Part shown: one piece after another, positions 49,638 through 61,640 of the stretch
Layout of the letters: the number at the start of each line of letters is the position of its first letter
How positions within the stretch are numbered: the first letter of the stretch is position 1
NCBI GenBank assembly: GCA_021234155.1
Contig: JAJEKV010000660.1
Span: 1 to 64,000 of the forward strand
Direction: 5' to 3'
Origin: Isoetes taiwanensis
Lineage: Eukaryota > Streptophyta > Lycopodiopsida > Isoetales > Isoetaceae
DNA: 64,000 nt
The notes under the pieces: model-generated
Databases searched by the model: none
What the model saw: the letters and a program-made list of their open reading frames with translations, nothing else
What the model was told of the DNA's origin: nothing
Made by a program: the position numbers and the translations under genes

Positions 49638-49995
49638 TTACCACGGCGGGGTTGATAGCATCGTTGATGGTGCTGCCTTGAGATTCCCGCAGATGAAGTC
49701 CGGATAGTGCTTCTCAAGGTCTATCTTCATTACCGTAGCATCTTCAACCGGTAAGTGCTTCCACTTGACCAAGTATTGTAACATTTGAGTCCTTTGGTCC
49801 GTTTTGTAAGCTCGATCAAGAAGAGCTTGGGCACTATTTCCACGCTCTTGAGTCATTTCTAGGAGGGTAGGGGTATCCAAAACCTCCTCGGATCAGGGGT
49901 GTGTTGCTTCAGAAGACTCACGTGAAAGACCTTGTGGATCTTCAAGCTGGGGTGGCAAGTCCAAGCGATATGCTCGTTCTCCCACGCTTGGTAAT
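49638..49995 (-). pseudogene. Gypsy C-terminal chromodomain region
   Basis: KIHKVFHVSLLKQ (about 49970-49930) is the HPVFHVSxLK motif at the end of chromovirus integrases. LQYLVKWKHLPVEDAT (49780-49730) is a chromodomain core (YLVKWKGLPxEDATWE). Its tryptophan after DAT is lost. Chromodomains direct integration to heterochromatin in this group. Confidence 0.85.
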
Positions 49996-50079
49996 CATGA
50001 ACGGCCTAGCCCATCGGGTGCCAACTTCTACATTACCAATTTTAAGCTTGGCTTGTTTTACTTTTGATCTTAAGCCAAA

Positions 50080-50882
50080 CTATTTCGCCCACTGGAAGAT
50101 TCGTGGGGTTAGGTGCTTATCCGCTAGACTCTTCGACGATTGCGTCGCGGCCAATAAGTAACCCCGAACTTCTTCCACCAAGGCCTGCATTTGTAGAAGG
50201 AGTTGTTGAGATACCTCCACTTTAGAAACAGGATTATGCCACGTGTCTGGAGTAAGACATTGATAGCCATAATTTATCATGAAGGGAGACATTCTAGAAG
50301 ACTCCTGCGCTTAATCTTGTAGGCTTAATTCTACCAAGTAAATATAATCCCATTGTGACCGTTTACTCCATACATAGCTTCTTAGCATATCTTCGATAAT
50401 ACGATTGACACGTTCGCTTGACCATCCTCCCGGGGATGGTAGGCTGTACTCATGGCAAGCTTGGTCTGGATGGTGGCGAAGAAATCCTTCCAAAATGCAC
50501 TGACAAACTTAGGATCCCTATCCGATACAATTACTCTCGGCATCCCGTGCAACCTGAAAATTTCCTTTGCAAAGAGCAAGGCGGTCGGGCGGTGTCCGTG
50601 GTCGCGACATGGCGGGGAAGTGAGCCATCTTTGATAATTTGTCGACCCGCGACCATTAAGGCATCATACCCGCGAGAGCACGGAAGCCCCACAATGAAAT
50701 CCATGGTTATGACTTCCCACTTGGCGTTGGGCACATCCAAAGGTTGCAACTCCCCGGGAACTCTTAATTGCTTCAAAATTTTGGTTTGTCGACAAACCCG
50801 ACAATCGTTTGATGTACCTAGCAATATCCTTCTTCATGGAAGGCCAAAAATAGCCGGAGCGGATCTTAAAGTAAGTTTTCAT
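50080..50882 (-). pseudogene. Gypsy integrase, broken
   Basis: Zinc-binding part: YFWPSMKKDIARYIKRL (50840s) and CRVCRQTK. Core: WEVITMDFIVGLPCSRGYDA (50700s, first catalytic D), VIVSDRDPKFVSAFWKDFFA (50530s, second D), and MSTAYHPREDGQ (third acidic residue). 50292-50080 reads SPFMINYGYQCLTPDT, matching the SPFxxxYGxxPxxP C-terminal motif. Frameshifts separate these pieces. Confidence 0.93.
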
Positions 50883-51069
50883 AAAACCCGCATGTCCCCG
50901 CTATAGGGTCAATTTGTTGTGTGTCATGGAGAATCGACTTCGCACCCTCAAGTCATTTGGAACACACAACTTATCTTTGTAATATAATAAATTGCCCTCC
51001 TTCTTATATGAACGGAATGCTTCACGTTCTTTATCGATCTGGGCTTCCTTACCCAAACTTTCCCAAATA

Positions 51070-51525
51070 TTAGAATTGGATCTGTGGCCAAGGTCTCGTT
51101 CTATTTGCTTCCCAAACTTTGGTGAGTGTGGAAATGGCATTACAATGGGTGCGGGTTATGAAGGGATGACGTGACAAAGCATCCAAGAACCACATTGTGC
51201 TTCGGGGTTTATATACAATCTCGAAGTCATATTCCTCGAGGAATTCCATCCATCTCTGGCGGAGATTCAGATTTTTGGGTGGATAAATAGCTGAGACTCG
51301 ATGATCCAGATCCGGCTGAAATCTTCTACCAAGAAGATAGTGTCTCCAACACGAGAGCACGAACAACCGCCGGCAATTCACGGTCATGGGTAGGATATCG
51401 TTTGCTCTGCATTGTTCATCTTCTTTGAATCGTAAGCAACAACTCTCCCCTCGCATTAGAACTCCACCAAGAGCTATCTTACTAGCGCCGGTGGCTCTTG
51501 ATTTATCCTTTTGAGGATCGGGCAA
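51070..51525 (-). pseudogene. Gypsy RNase H domain, broken
   Basis: ASKIALGGVLMRGE (vs DASxxGIGAVLMQ), LFVLSCWRHYLLGRRF, DHRVSAIYPPKNLNLRQRWM then EFLEEYDFEIVYKPR and DALSRHP. This is the typical LLGxxFxxxTDHxSLxYL to YxxGxxNxxADALSR run, with the DH-S-L and ADALSR signatures partly preserved. Confidence 0.9.
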
Positions 51526-51559
51526 GGTAAGGACTGTGAGATGTTAAGGCATCCTTGAG

Positions 51560-52330
51560 CTTTCGAAAGCCGACTTGGACTTTTGTTTTCCAATGTTCCA
51601 TCCAATCCTTTACTTTCTCATGCCTTGTGAGATTAGTAAGAGGTGCGCAATTGTTGCAAAATCCTTAACAAATTTCCGATAATATCCTGCGAGTCCCAAG
51701 AAACTCCGGACCTCAAACATTAGCCGGAATGGGCCAATCCTTTATTTGCTTCTATCTTAGCCGGGTCTGCAGCAATTCCTTCACGAGATAATATGCCCCA
51801 AATAGTCTACTCTGAGTGGCGAACTTGCATTTAGAGAACTTGGCAAAGAGTCGATGGCTTTAGCTTTTGCAAAGCTAATCGAAGATGTTGTTCATGTTGT
51901 CGCAAGGTTTTACTATAGATGAGAATGTCATCAAAGAAAATGACAACAAAGTCATCCAAGTATTGGCGGAAGATGTCATTCATCAACCGCATAAACGTTC
52001 GGGGCGTTGGTCCAAAAGGCATGACAGTTGAATTCATAATGCCCATATCCCGTACCTAAAAGCGGACTTATGGATGTCCTCTTCCTTAATCCTTATCCGA
52101 TGGTACCCGGAGCGCAAATCAATCTTTGAGAAATATTTTGCTCCTTGTAATCGGGTCCATAAGATCATCCGCCCTAGGCAAAGCATAGCGATTCTTGATG
52201 GTATGCTTATTGAGTTGCCTATAATCAATACACATCCTTAAGGAGCCATCTTTCTTCTTGACAAAAGAATAGGAGCCAAATGGTGAAAAACTTGGGCGAA
52301 TAAACCCCAAATTCAAGAACTCTTGTAGTG
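51560..52330 (-). pseudogene. Gypsy reverse transcriptase domain, broken
   Basis: Minus-strand pieces: [20 protein letters not shown] then [14 protein letters not shown] (52280-52190), [19 protein letters not shown] (52145-52090), [18 protein letters not shown] (52025-51975), and [20 protein letters not shown] (51955-51890) with the active-site FxDD. At least two frameshifts. Confidence 0.95.
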
Positions 52331-52639
52331 TTTCTTAAGCTCGCTAACTCAGGAGGACTCATTCTCTGGGGGCTTTGCTGGTGGCTTTAGTACCGGGTTC
52401 AAGAGTTATCTCACATTCCACCCTCGAAAAGGAGGAAGCTTGTGGATCTCATCCGGAAAAAGATCGCTAAATTTCGAAGAAGGGTAGCAATGTCCCGATG
52501 GTAAGGCGCCGACATTTGCTGCCGTTTTGAGTCTAGACTCAATGGAAGCAAGTTTAATGAGGCAAAGGAGTTCATTCCTCGCAGATAGCTTTTTCTAGCT
52601 GCTTTATTGACATTATTTGCATATGGAGTGTAATGAATC

Positions 52640-52990
52640 ACCTTTTATCGCCACACGTGCTCCATTAGCGGCGTTGAAGGTGACCTCCCGCTTCTCACAC
52701 GCCTATGTGGGCCCCGCGCAGACGCTAAAAACTCCATTCCCACAATAAGATCATATTTGCCAATGTCCATTAATTCGCACCCAAAGGCAACCGGTGCACC
52801 CGGCAATCGTGATTTTAAGGTTAATACGGGCGCCATGAGTGTGTCCGATCTTACCGCTAGCTAATGTGACGGGCTTAGGTCGAGATCTCAACGTTTCCAC
52901 CGCAAGCACAGGGCCATTCTAGGAGAAGCAAAATTATGCATTACTACCCGTGTCCATCAAAATTATGAAGGGCTTATCGCCTACTTGGCC
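52640..52990 (-). pseudogene. Gypsy protease domain, broken
   Basis: Near 52975 the minus strand reads FIILMDTGSN, the aspartic protease active site (D-T/S-G). Near 52830-52720 it reads APVLTLKSRLPG and KYDLIVGMEFL, the conserved second half (YDLILGMDWL). The two parts are in different frames. Confidence 0.8.
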
Positions 52991-54005
52991 TATTGTAGAA
53001 ATAATGTAGGCTGACTTTCAGCGTTCTGTTTCTATAGCGGCAAGAATATGAGACGCACCATGGATGTACTCGGGAGCCTCGCCCTCCGCAGCAAGATTGG
53101 ACTCCAAATCTTCCCAATCCAGGCCTGGCCATGGCCGGTTGAGCCCCGGTCTGGCGTGACGATGACGGACAATTCTCAAGATGAAGTGTCCGTGGCCTCA
53201 TGCACCGGTAGCATGCCTTATCCCGGGCGAGCTGTTCTCTCGGCCTCTTTAGGGATGGATCGTAAGAGGCCCCGAACTTCCTTACCCAAAGATTGTTCTG
53301 CTTATCGGGTGTGCTAAAGGCGAATTTTCTTCTCCCGGGCGCCATAAGAATTGTCTTTGAGAGGGCCCCTGACTTGGCGAAACGGGTTTGTAAGGTGTGG
53401 ACGGCCGTGGTCGCGAGTAAGGAGGAGTGTCGCGGATATCGGGCTCCTTGGCGTGTCCTCCTCAAGGCTTAATGCCTTAGCTTCCGCCCTCAAGCATCGA
53501 CTTTGGGTCGATGGCCTTGACCATTCGCTTAATGGATGGGGCCAACCCTTCAATGTAGCCCCTCTTACCGCTTTTTCTCATTCATTCCCTCGCACGCATA
53601 AACCTCAAACGCATGAATTGCCGATTGTAGGCTGCACGGACATGCCCTTCGTTCCAACCGTAGAAGGTCTCAATCATTTGGCATTTGTGCCGACGAGGCA
53701 CGTATCGCGATTTAAAAGCCTTAGCAAACTTCCCGAACTTGCATCCGCCCTATCCGGTGTTTAGCTCGGGCGTAACCCTTCCACCAAATACGGGCAGACT
53801 CGGTATAGGTTCGTGGGTGGCGACCTTCCCTCGTATCTTTCTTCGTCATTCCATAGGACTTTCGAATTCCTTCATTTCGTCCAACCAAGATTCCGCGATT
53901 CAAGCCTCCTCGGATTTCCCATCAAACCGAAGCCAACTTAGGTTCTTCCATATACTAGTGATGGTCAGATCAACGTTTTTGGTATTCCTTATCCTTACGC
54001 CTTGA
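52974..54005 (-). pseudogene. Gypsy gag (retrotransposon gag domain and zinc knuckle), broken
   Basis: Minus-strand fragments in several frames: WLRFDGKSEEA near 53930, a WWKGYARAKH segment (53740s) corresponding to the conserved AxxWWxx motif of plant Retrotrans_gag, and a zinc-knuckle piece CYRCMRPRTLHLENCP (about 53240-53190), where CYRC is followed by the degenerate GH-C part. At least three frameshifts. Confidence 0.75.
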
Positions 54006-55285
54006 ATGGTCACCGGCATCGATAGCGAGGACCCCCGAAGAACCCGAAGTGGTTGAATGTGAGGAAGCCGGCGCTATCCTTAGAGGAACCGATGACGCTT
54101 AGCATGAGTCCTCCCTGCATGCAGTACGAGGGCTAGCCTGGGAGGAGGAGATGGTCAAGCAGTGTGTGGGCTCAATGGTCAGGAGGTAATTCCGTCCGAT
54201 CCTCCCGAGTATGTGGCGCTGGATTGGTATGCAACACATAAGCCCGTGAACTTCGGCTGAAGTTGCCTTTTCATTAACATCAATTCTCGCTCAGGGTGAG
54301 CCCTCTTGGCGTTGGAGGGTGTTTGCCAAGCTGCGTTACGCATAACCGCCTATAGGAAGCATTCATGAATATATAAGCAGATTTACATTAATGTACAATC
54401 CCTTTTTAAGTTAATCGAGACAAAAGTATATACAAACAGAAAACAATATTTGTATTTCATTCAAGTTGAGTACAACATCGGGTTGATTGATACATGGATT
54501 GAGACAAAAGTAGGTATGATACAATGGGAACTTTTAAAGTTCTACTTGCACAACAGAAACCACAACAACGAAAAACATAACGGAAGAGACCAAGCCTAGG
54601 GGTTGGCGAGAGGTACAGGATCGGCAGAAGTGTACTCTCCGCATGGCTCGGACGAAGTTTATAGCGTGCTGTGCTTGGACAATGATTGCTTGGTACTCCC
54701 ATGTTGGGCTGATAATCAGAAGGTTAAAGAGCCTTCGCATCGCATAAAAGAGTTGCCAAAGATGGTCGTTGGCGTCCTCGAAGGCTTCGTGCCTGGTCAT
54801 ATTCCAGTAGTCCCAGGTACGACACCGGGTCATCTTCAGATCCTCGAAAGCTCGATCCCTGAGGATGTTAACTATCTCCAACCCTTTGTCGTGGTCGAGA
54901 GTTCCCTCGGGTATGTGGGTTGGTTTCATAGCCTTCCTCCCACTCACGGATATTCACCATATCTCTCGCCATAGTCACGGTCCGGGCGGCCGGGATCGCC
55001 CCTCCTAACCATATCGGTGATTCTCTCCTCATATTCCCAAATGGTTTCCTCTGCAATATAGTTGGAATAAATAGAGAACATTTTGTAATTCCATTATATT
55101 CTAAAGTTTTAATACTTTTGAAGAGGATGTCATAAAAAAAAAAAACACACAATTCAATAATACTCCTCAAGAGAACTTTGTATTTAATAAGTAAATAAGG
55201 TACACCATTTGTCAATATGGTCCATTCAATTGCCAATCGAAAATCCCAGAACACACATAGATATATATATAAGGAAAACTAGCAA

Positions 55286-55330
<45 letters not shown>

Positions 55331-58300
55331 TTTTCATAGCAAAATTATACTAGGAACTAGGCCCTGCCTCCTGATCCTTAGCCCTAGGAGGTGGTGGAGG
55401 CGGCCGTGTCAGAAGAGAGTAACCCTGTGGTCTACCGCGGGCCCTCAAAGATGCAACCTCCGGTGGATAGGCAACGCCAATGGGGCTGCCGCGGAGGAGC
55501 TTCATGCCCATCCAAGGCGCAATGTCCCGACCCAAGGCCGTCGTGGCAAGATCCCGTCGACGATGAAAGTACATGCATTAAACGCACGATAGGGAAGCTT
55601 CTTGTGGCCGGCCAGTGTAGAGAGTGCACGGAGGGCCCACCATGAAGCTTCAGCCTCTGGCCCTAGGTCTCGGGCTATGAAAAGGACTTGTCCATGCCGA
55701 AGGCCGACAAAAAGACGGGTAAGGTGGTTACCCAGCACTTTCCCTTCTGCGAAGTCTCGATTTGTCGCCACTTCCTTATCCAAGTCCATGGGGACTTCTT
55801 CCTCCTTGAGCTCCTGTTGCTCCTCCTTCTTGTCTTGTGGGGTTATGGTATAAATCTTCACCCTCATCATCTGAGTGGGAGGGAACCTCAACCATATTAA
55901 TGTTTGGGGACGTGAGGTCCCATAGCCGAAGGCATCGGGTGCAAGGCGGCTAGTTCCCGCATCACGGTCGCTAAGACGCATAGAGTCTCCGGCCGCTCTA
56001 GGGTCTCCCCGACGAACTGGAAGCACCGTGGTGCACCGAGGAAGCTTCGGTAGAAGTGAAATCGATGAAATCATCCATACAATACACCGCAAGCTCATAA
56101 AGTACATGGTCTTTTGCGCTGCGCCGAATCCCGCCACCACGCGGATACGCCCGGATAATATCATCCAAGAGAAGGTATTCCCTGCCCTCGGGTGATAAAT
56201 AGGCGGAAGGGCCGTCTAACCCCGACAAGCCTATAGATTGGTCACGCAAAAGGGTGGTAGCTCTCGCTAGCTCTTTCCAACGCAAAGTCGCCCATTCCTA
56301 TATGCTCGCCATCCCCCTCCTGGGAGGATTCCTCGTAGCCCCGCCCTTCTCTGCCAAGAAGATTTCATCCTCAATGTATTGGTCCATGAGGATGGCTAGA
56401 GCGAAGTAGCTTCCAGATATCTGCTGCCGATCGATGCCGACCACGGTAGGTGTTTACCCCATCGGAGTTTCCCCTTCAAGACGCCATAAGCATGTGTGTC
56501 CCCTTTAGCATCCTAACTATCTCCCGTTCCAAATACAAGTGGGGAGGATCCTCAGAGGAATACACAGAGGAAGCATTTCCTCCATGTAAAAGTCAAGGAA
56601 CCGGGCGTAATCCGGATGCCGCCATATTGGCAAGGAGATCTATCGCTGGCATAGCAAAGGTCTTGAAGCAGTCAAAGGGAACTGTGGATCCCATTTCTCT
56701 CCATCAAGGTACCAAGGTGGCAAAGAAGGGGCGGCAAGTACCATGGCTAGAAGGGAGGAGAGAGGAAAAGAAGCGTTTAAAATAACCTTACAAATCCCTT
56801 TTTAAACCCTTTTTATTAAAGACGTCAAGATTTTATTTTAAATTTAACAAAAAAACATTAAACTTTTAATTCAAAATAAAAGCCTCTTTATTAATTATCA
56901 CAAAAATATGTACAAATGCGGATCCCTTAAAATAGGCTAAGGTCCCCTCAGATCCTACGAGGCGAGGGCTAAATCCTTAGGGCATTATGGTGACCCTCTT
57001 TGCGTGGATAGCGCAGGGTTGGCATCACCAAAAGTGCTACCAAGTAGGCTTCAGCAGCTCTTGAGCCAAAATTGCAAAGGTCCGGAAACGGAGATCGGTC
57101 TTAAATTGTCGCGGCGATCTCCGCACCGGCCTCTCGAAAAGGCAGCTTCCCGATCGGAAGGTCCGTGGACTTCTGAAATTTGGCGGATCTCCCACAATGC
57201 CACGGTACGGGTCGGAACCGATGAGGTTTCCGGCGTGGCCCGTGCCCCGACGATGTTGGCACCGTCTTTAGCCCCAAAGCCGCCGGAGTTATCCACTCTC
57301 GGCCGCCCCGGTCGGAAAGTTGGTCTTCTTCCCAAAAGCCCCGACGGTCCTTAACTTATCCTTGTATTGATTTGCCGGCCTTATGGGCAACTCCCTTCCT
57401 CCGAGCTTAATCCGGCCGGATCGTCGGTTTGTTTTGGGTTCGAGCCACTCCCGGATGCACCTCCTCCCTCGTTGGTCCCATTGATCTGGTCGGTCCCGGC
57501 CATCTTGCTCCAACTTTCGCGCTCTTCCCGAGCTCTCCTTAGGTCTTCTTGGATCTGAGCAAAAGTCGGGCTGCGACGCGGCCGATTAAGTTCAATGAAT
57601 GGTATTGTGGCCGCTAGACCCATATCTATCGGAATAGTTGTCGATAGTCTATGCTAATGTCGGGATTTCTCCCTGCACAAAGCTGTTGGACCCCTCATGC
57701 GGTGGTATGGGGAACCTCAATGGCTCTGCCATCAATGGCGCAAAGCCGCCCCAGGAATCTGCGGTACTCCCTACCCGGGTTCTCGTGTCACCGCTCAATC
57801 TCCGTTATGGTCGTCCTCCCGGCAAAACCCCTAATACGGATTCGGCCTCGGGTCGACATCTTCCTCCCTCCGTGATGGCCTTCCCGTCGGGAGGATAAAA
57901 TTTGATGAGCATCATCACCATATCAGGTTGCTCAACAAGGGTATATGGAGTCGGGCGAGGGTTCGGTAGGATGAGGAATGGCTCGAGAAGTGATAGACAG
58001 GATATGGAATCCTATCGTTGTTCTCAAACCTATTGACCAGCTCATCCAACAAGATGTCGATGAGGGCCGGGTCAAGAGCCATGTGCTTAGCAATCATGGC
58101 GTAGATCTCCACGATGCTCATGGTGGGATCTGATCCCGGAGCTCTTGGTAATAGCCATAGCGGGTAGCGCGGTGGCGGGCTGAAGGGGATGGCAAAGGGG
58201 GCTTAAGATGCACAAGGCACACAAGGGGCTTGGGATCAAGGTCCTGTCCGGTGGCTTATGGCGAGAGGCGGCTCAAAGCGTTGGAGGCACGAAGCAAAAG

Positions 58301-58882
58301 CAAATGACAGGAAATGGTTTGCTAAACGGCCAATTAACTTTTTAAAATTTCAAAATTTTTTCTTATTAACTTCAAAATTTTATTATTAAAAAATATACCT
58401 ACGGAAATACACGCCACATACGGGCCGCCGACATGGCATTATACGGCTTCCCCGACGGGTGTCGCCGAAATGCAATCGGGCTACCGAGTTGACTGGCGGG
58501 CGGGCGTTGACTCGAAGTCCGACGCGTCCGGGCCGGCAAAGATTTTCAGGCGCCGAACTTGATCGCAGTTTACAAAAAGCAAGCGGGCTCGAAGTTCGCT
58601 TTTGGGCCTGCCCTTGACTATTTTTCGCGAGGAGTTGACTGTTCTAGGGTAATTCAAGTACGCCCGATCCAAGGAAACCATCTCCCGCCATTTGAGCTAC
58701 CCATCGACACTGTTAGGCCTCCAATCTTGGCCCCTCCACTTCAAAGCTACAATTTCTTAACTTAACCTAACACCAAGCCAAACAACAAAGAGAACTAACG
58801 ACACATTGACTTAGCCTCCTCCTAACTACCGTACTACGAAGTTAGTGTTTGGCAGTGCTATGATTTCGAGCAACCGGCAAAT
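54006..58882 (-). other. Long Gypsy 5' region with uncharacterised ORFs
   Basis: Nearly 4.9 kb lie between the primer site and gag, unusually long. Minus-strand ORFs include 57915-58121 (MSIVEIYAMIAKHMALDPAL), 57381-57623 and 57051-57335 (Arg/Gly/Asp-rich, different frames), 55998-56285 (RSAKDHVLYELAVYCMDDFI), 55502-56164 (220 codons, its C-terminal half rich in Glu/Lys) and 54534-54947 (137 codons: HLWQLFYAMRRLFNLLIISP). The region 54.5-58.1 kb may be one or two decayed coding regions, such as an N-terminal Gag extension, an extra ORF or acquired host sequence. I recognise no domain. Confidence 0.45.
55289..55326. repeat. (AT)19 microsatellite
   Basis: A pure dinucleotide run within the Gypsy 5' region; a shorter run lies just before it at 55258-55271. 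Confidence 0.95.
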
Positions 58883-58896
58883 CATGGCTCGATACC
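58883..58896 (-). other. Gypsy primer-binding site
   Basis: On the minus strand GGTATCGAGCCATG begins two bases after the LTR. It resembles the initiator-Met tRNA site (TGGTATCAGAGCCA) with one base missing, which fits the general decay of this copy. Confidence 0.6.
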
Positions 58897-58898
58897 TC

Positions 58899-60504
58899 TG
58901 GTGGACGCCCCCTAATATATACGACCCTTGGACGATACATACGGGGACTTTCCTCCCATGGCAACCATCTCACCATGAGCGGGGCCCTCCGCCTATTCCG
59001 GGCCATCTATGAAATGAGGCCCAAAGAAGGACACGAAGGGTCATTCATTCGCCCACGCCTTTGGGACTCCTACGTCGCGGAAGCATGAATACAAGGGTTA
59101 GCACACGGCGATGAACATACATAAATAACCACCACGAAGGGTGGCGCATCCATCTAATATACCAACGGCGTAGAATATGCATCTAATCCTACGAAAACAC
59201 CCAGAACCCAGGTTCTACCCCGGCTCAGACTCCCGTGAGGATCGACTGACGGCTGGGCCTCAAGGGATCAGCAGGTAGAAGTCTTGGCATGGCGTTGGCT
59301 GGCATAGAACATTGGCTAGGGTTGTCCACTCCATCCGCCCCTCCTGTGCACACTTTGCAGATGGGTCGATTCATGCTATGGCTTTGCTATAGCCTTCCGG
59401 AGACGCAAACTCAGGGCATCACCCTCTGAGCCTACTCCAGGTTCATGACGCCTGGTCCGGATGAGGGTGGCCTGGGAGGCGTCCCCTTCGTAATCACAGT
59501 GGTTCCATGGGTGAGCTAGAGAATACGTGCGCATCACGACCCTGCATCCGTGCAGGACTTACTCACCCTAAATCTACTCAAAGTGCATGGTGCTCCATAC
59601 GGATCACACCTCTACACCTGTGGAGTGTCGGACCCATACCCGCCCCCCTCAACGTGACCGCCATCGAGGCCTAGCCCACTTGTAGGAGTCTCGGAGCCTT
59701 GTATGCTCATGCAAGACCCCACCCCTCATGTCACTGCCCCTTGTGTTCCTTGCGGTGCTAAGCCGGACCATAGCATCTAGGACCCGGTGGGTTCTTGTGC
59801 ACGAGCCGCATTTAATGGGACTCTGGGGCTATCTAGGAGCATACTACAATACACGGTTCAGAGGTCTCTACCCCGTAATCCCCGTTTGAGTCAGATTAAA
59901 CAAAGAGCTAACAATCCATCCTTTTCAGAGTAGAAACCGAATTGAATATAAAGAGAACTTGTTTGTACAATCAAGGGTTAGTTTCTATGATTGATTCACA
60001 AAGGGAACAGAGAGAGGCGGACACAACCAAATGTTAACTAGAATTCACATAGCCACCTACCTGAATTCGGACGGACTCGCTTTCCATGGGGCCTCCATCT
60101 TCCGGGAGTTGAGAATTCAGGCTGTTACTTTCAGTGGGGGCATCGTTATGGTGATCTTACGCAGAAGTGTCGATGGCCCATCTCCTGGCCTTCCTTGGTC
60201 GATCTTCAGGAGTCAATCCCAGGGATAGGGGTCAAGTTGGCATCCAAACTTGGCAATCCCCATGCTGCCCAATCGATTGGGGCAGGTGGCGCCTTCCCAA
60301 ATGGTAATTAGCCTAATTTCCTAGGTTATAGGTTATTATTATTAATGTGTTAAATTAGCATAGCTAATTTAATCCTTTTTAAGGTAACCCCCTAGGTTGC
60401 AATTAAGTTCCCATACCCCCATGGTAGCGTACCTTTAGGGAGTGACGTGCTTGTATTTGTACGTGTCCCGTATAGTAGACCGTATAAATACGTGGAACGT
60501 CACA
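58899..60504 (-). repeat. Gypsy 5' LTR (minus-strand element)
   Basis: 1,606 bp, plus-strand start TGGTGGACGC and end ACGTCACA. It aligns along its full length with the other LTR, with many 1-6-bp differences. Confidence 0.92.
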
Positions 60505-60685
60505 GCTGAAATGGTCTTAAGATATCGATTAAGCGGAAGAATTCCTTCAAGGATTCTTGATTTGGCTATGACGGATTCTTGGCAGCGATAGACAAGCTCT
60601 GCATCAACCTGCAGATCCTCCAACCTAGAATAATAAATATCTGGACAAATAGTGGATTTTTAGGACGGTTTTTTGCAAACTTTGA

Positions 60686-60752
60686 TCCTTCTCCTTCTCC
60701 TTCTCCTTCTCCTTCTCCTTCTCCTTCTCCTTCTCCTTCTCCTCCTGCTTCT
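60686..60752. repeat. (CTCCTT)n microsatellite
   Basis: About 11 copies of a hexanucleotide. ORFs here encode PS, EG or RR repeats and are artefacts. Confidence 0.93.
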
Positions 60753-60754
60753 AT

Positions 60755-60925
60755 AGAGATCAAGGAGCCATTCAAAAAAAAGTAAAGGTACATTGGCCAT
60801 TTTTAGGATCCCGACCATTCCAAAGTTCCATAAATATCTCAATGGTTCAAGTCTTATAATTTCAATTCCCATGTAACTATCTTATTCTTGCTTTTCGAAC
60901 TACTCTCCTGAGCACCACCATATCA
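60755..60925 (-). repeat. Right copy of the duplicated segment, probable 5' LTR of the older element
   Basis: Colinear with 45960-46113, with substitutions and a roughly 20-bp insertion. It begins TGATATGG on the minus strand at 60925. Without the Gypsy, only about 1.5 kb would separate the two copies, so the older element was small. I could not find a convincing primer-binding site. Confidence 0.45.
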
Positions 60926-60939
60926 TCGATGGTGTTGCT

Positions 60940-61640
60940 AGGTTGGTGCATGGCAAACTATGCATCCTTTGTCCACCAAAATCATGATCAAGAGATATAT
61001 TTGCAGCTTCCACAAATGTGTCATCCTTTATTCCAAATGTTGCCATAGGTGGTGTTTCTAACTGCTTGTACAATAGTATGACTACAAGTGATGCTCAGGT
61101 TGTTAACCCTACAGGTGCGACAAGTCCATGTGTTCTCCATGTTGGCTCAAATAGCATTTCTTTCCATGGCAGAAAGTAGTAGAACTTAATAGAAGTGTAT
61201 GGATTTCATTTTATATTGCCCATATCACGTTCTAGAGGCGGTCTTATAGATGTCTTCCTCCATTAATCCTTATCTGGCGTCTTTTGGATCTTATTCCGAT
61301 CACGAGTTGGTCCATCAAATCATCTGCCCTTGGCAAAGCATACATGTTCTTAAACGTCTGCTTGTAGAGTTGTCGATAGTTGATAGTCGATAGTCGATAC
61401 ACATCCTTAAAATTCCATCTTTCTTCTTCGCAAAAAGGATGGATGTCCCAAAGGGTGACACGCTTGGTCGAATGAATTCTGACTCTCCTACTCAGGGGTG
61501 CTCATTCTATAAAGAGCTTTGCTGTTTGACTTAGCATCTGGTGCGAGAGGTATTGGTTTAGGTAATTCTTCTGAAGTAGTATCTTCCTTCCTACTCTTGC
61601 GATCGGGGTCGATAGCTTCCATCTTAAGTCTGTGCATGTC
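60940..61640 (-). pseudogene. Remains of a second Gypsy pol region (protease to reverse transcriptase)
   Basis: The nucleotide sequence at 61220-61530 follows the minus-strand RT segment at 52040-52390 of the full-length Gypsy: 'catatc', 'cttcctccattaatccttat', 'catccttaa', 'ccatctttcttctt' and 'gtgctcattct' occur in the same order. Near 60985 the minus strand gives LLIMILVDKG, which may be the protease active site. The level of decay is much greater than in the neighbouring element, so it derives from a different, older copy. Confidence 0.65.

Larger units (their letters stand above)
47365..60504 (-). mobile_element. Gypsy LTR retrotransposon (chromovirus type), 13.1 kb, full-length but degraded
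   Basis: LTRs at 47365-48968 and 58899-60504. The perfect 5-bp target duplication GCTGA lies at 47360-47364 and 60505-60509. On the minus strand: primer-binding site (58883-58896, initiator-Met-like), a long leader with uncharacterised ORFs, gag with CCHC, protease, reverse transcriptase, RNase H, integrase, chromodomain, then polypurine tract (48969-48979). The pol order with integrase last is diagnostic of Gypsy. Many frameshifts and stops break gag-pol. The LTRs differ by many short indels and substitutions. Confidence 0.96.

Noticed and set aside
50418-50906. 162-codon plus-strand ORF
   Set aside because: It is antisense to the Gypsy integrase, whose conserved motifs lie on the minus strand.
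60566-60872. PS/EG/RR-repeat ORFs
   Set aside because: Translations of the (CTCCTT)n microsatellite.
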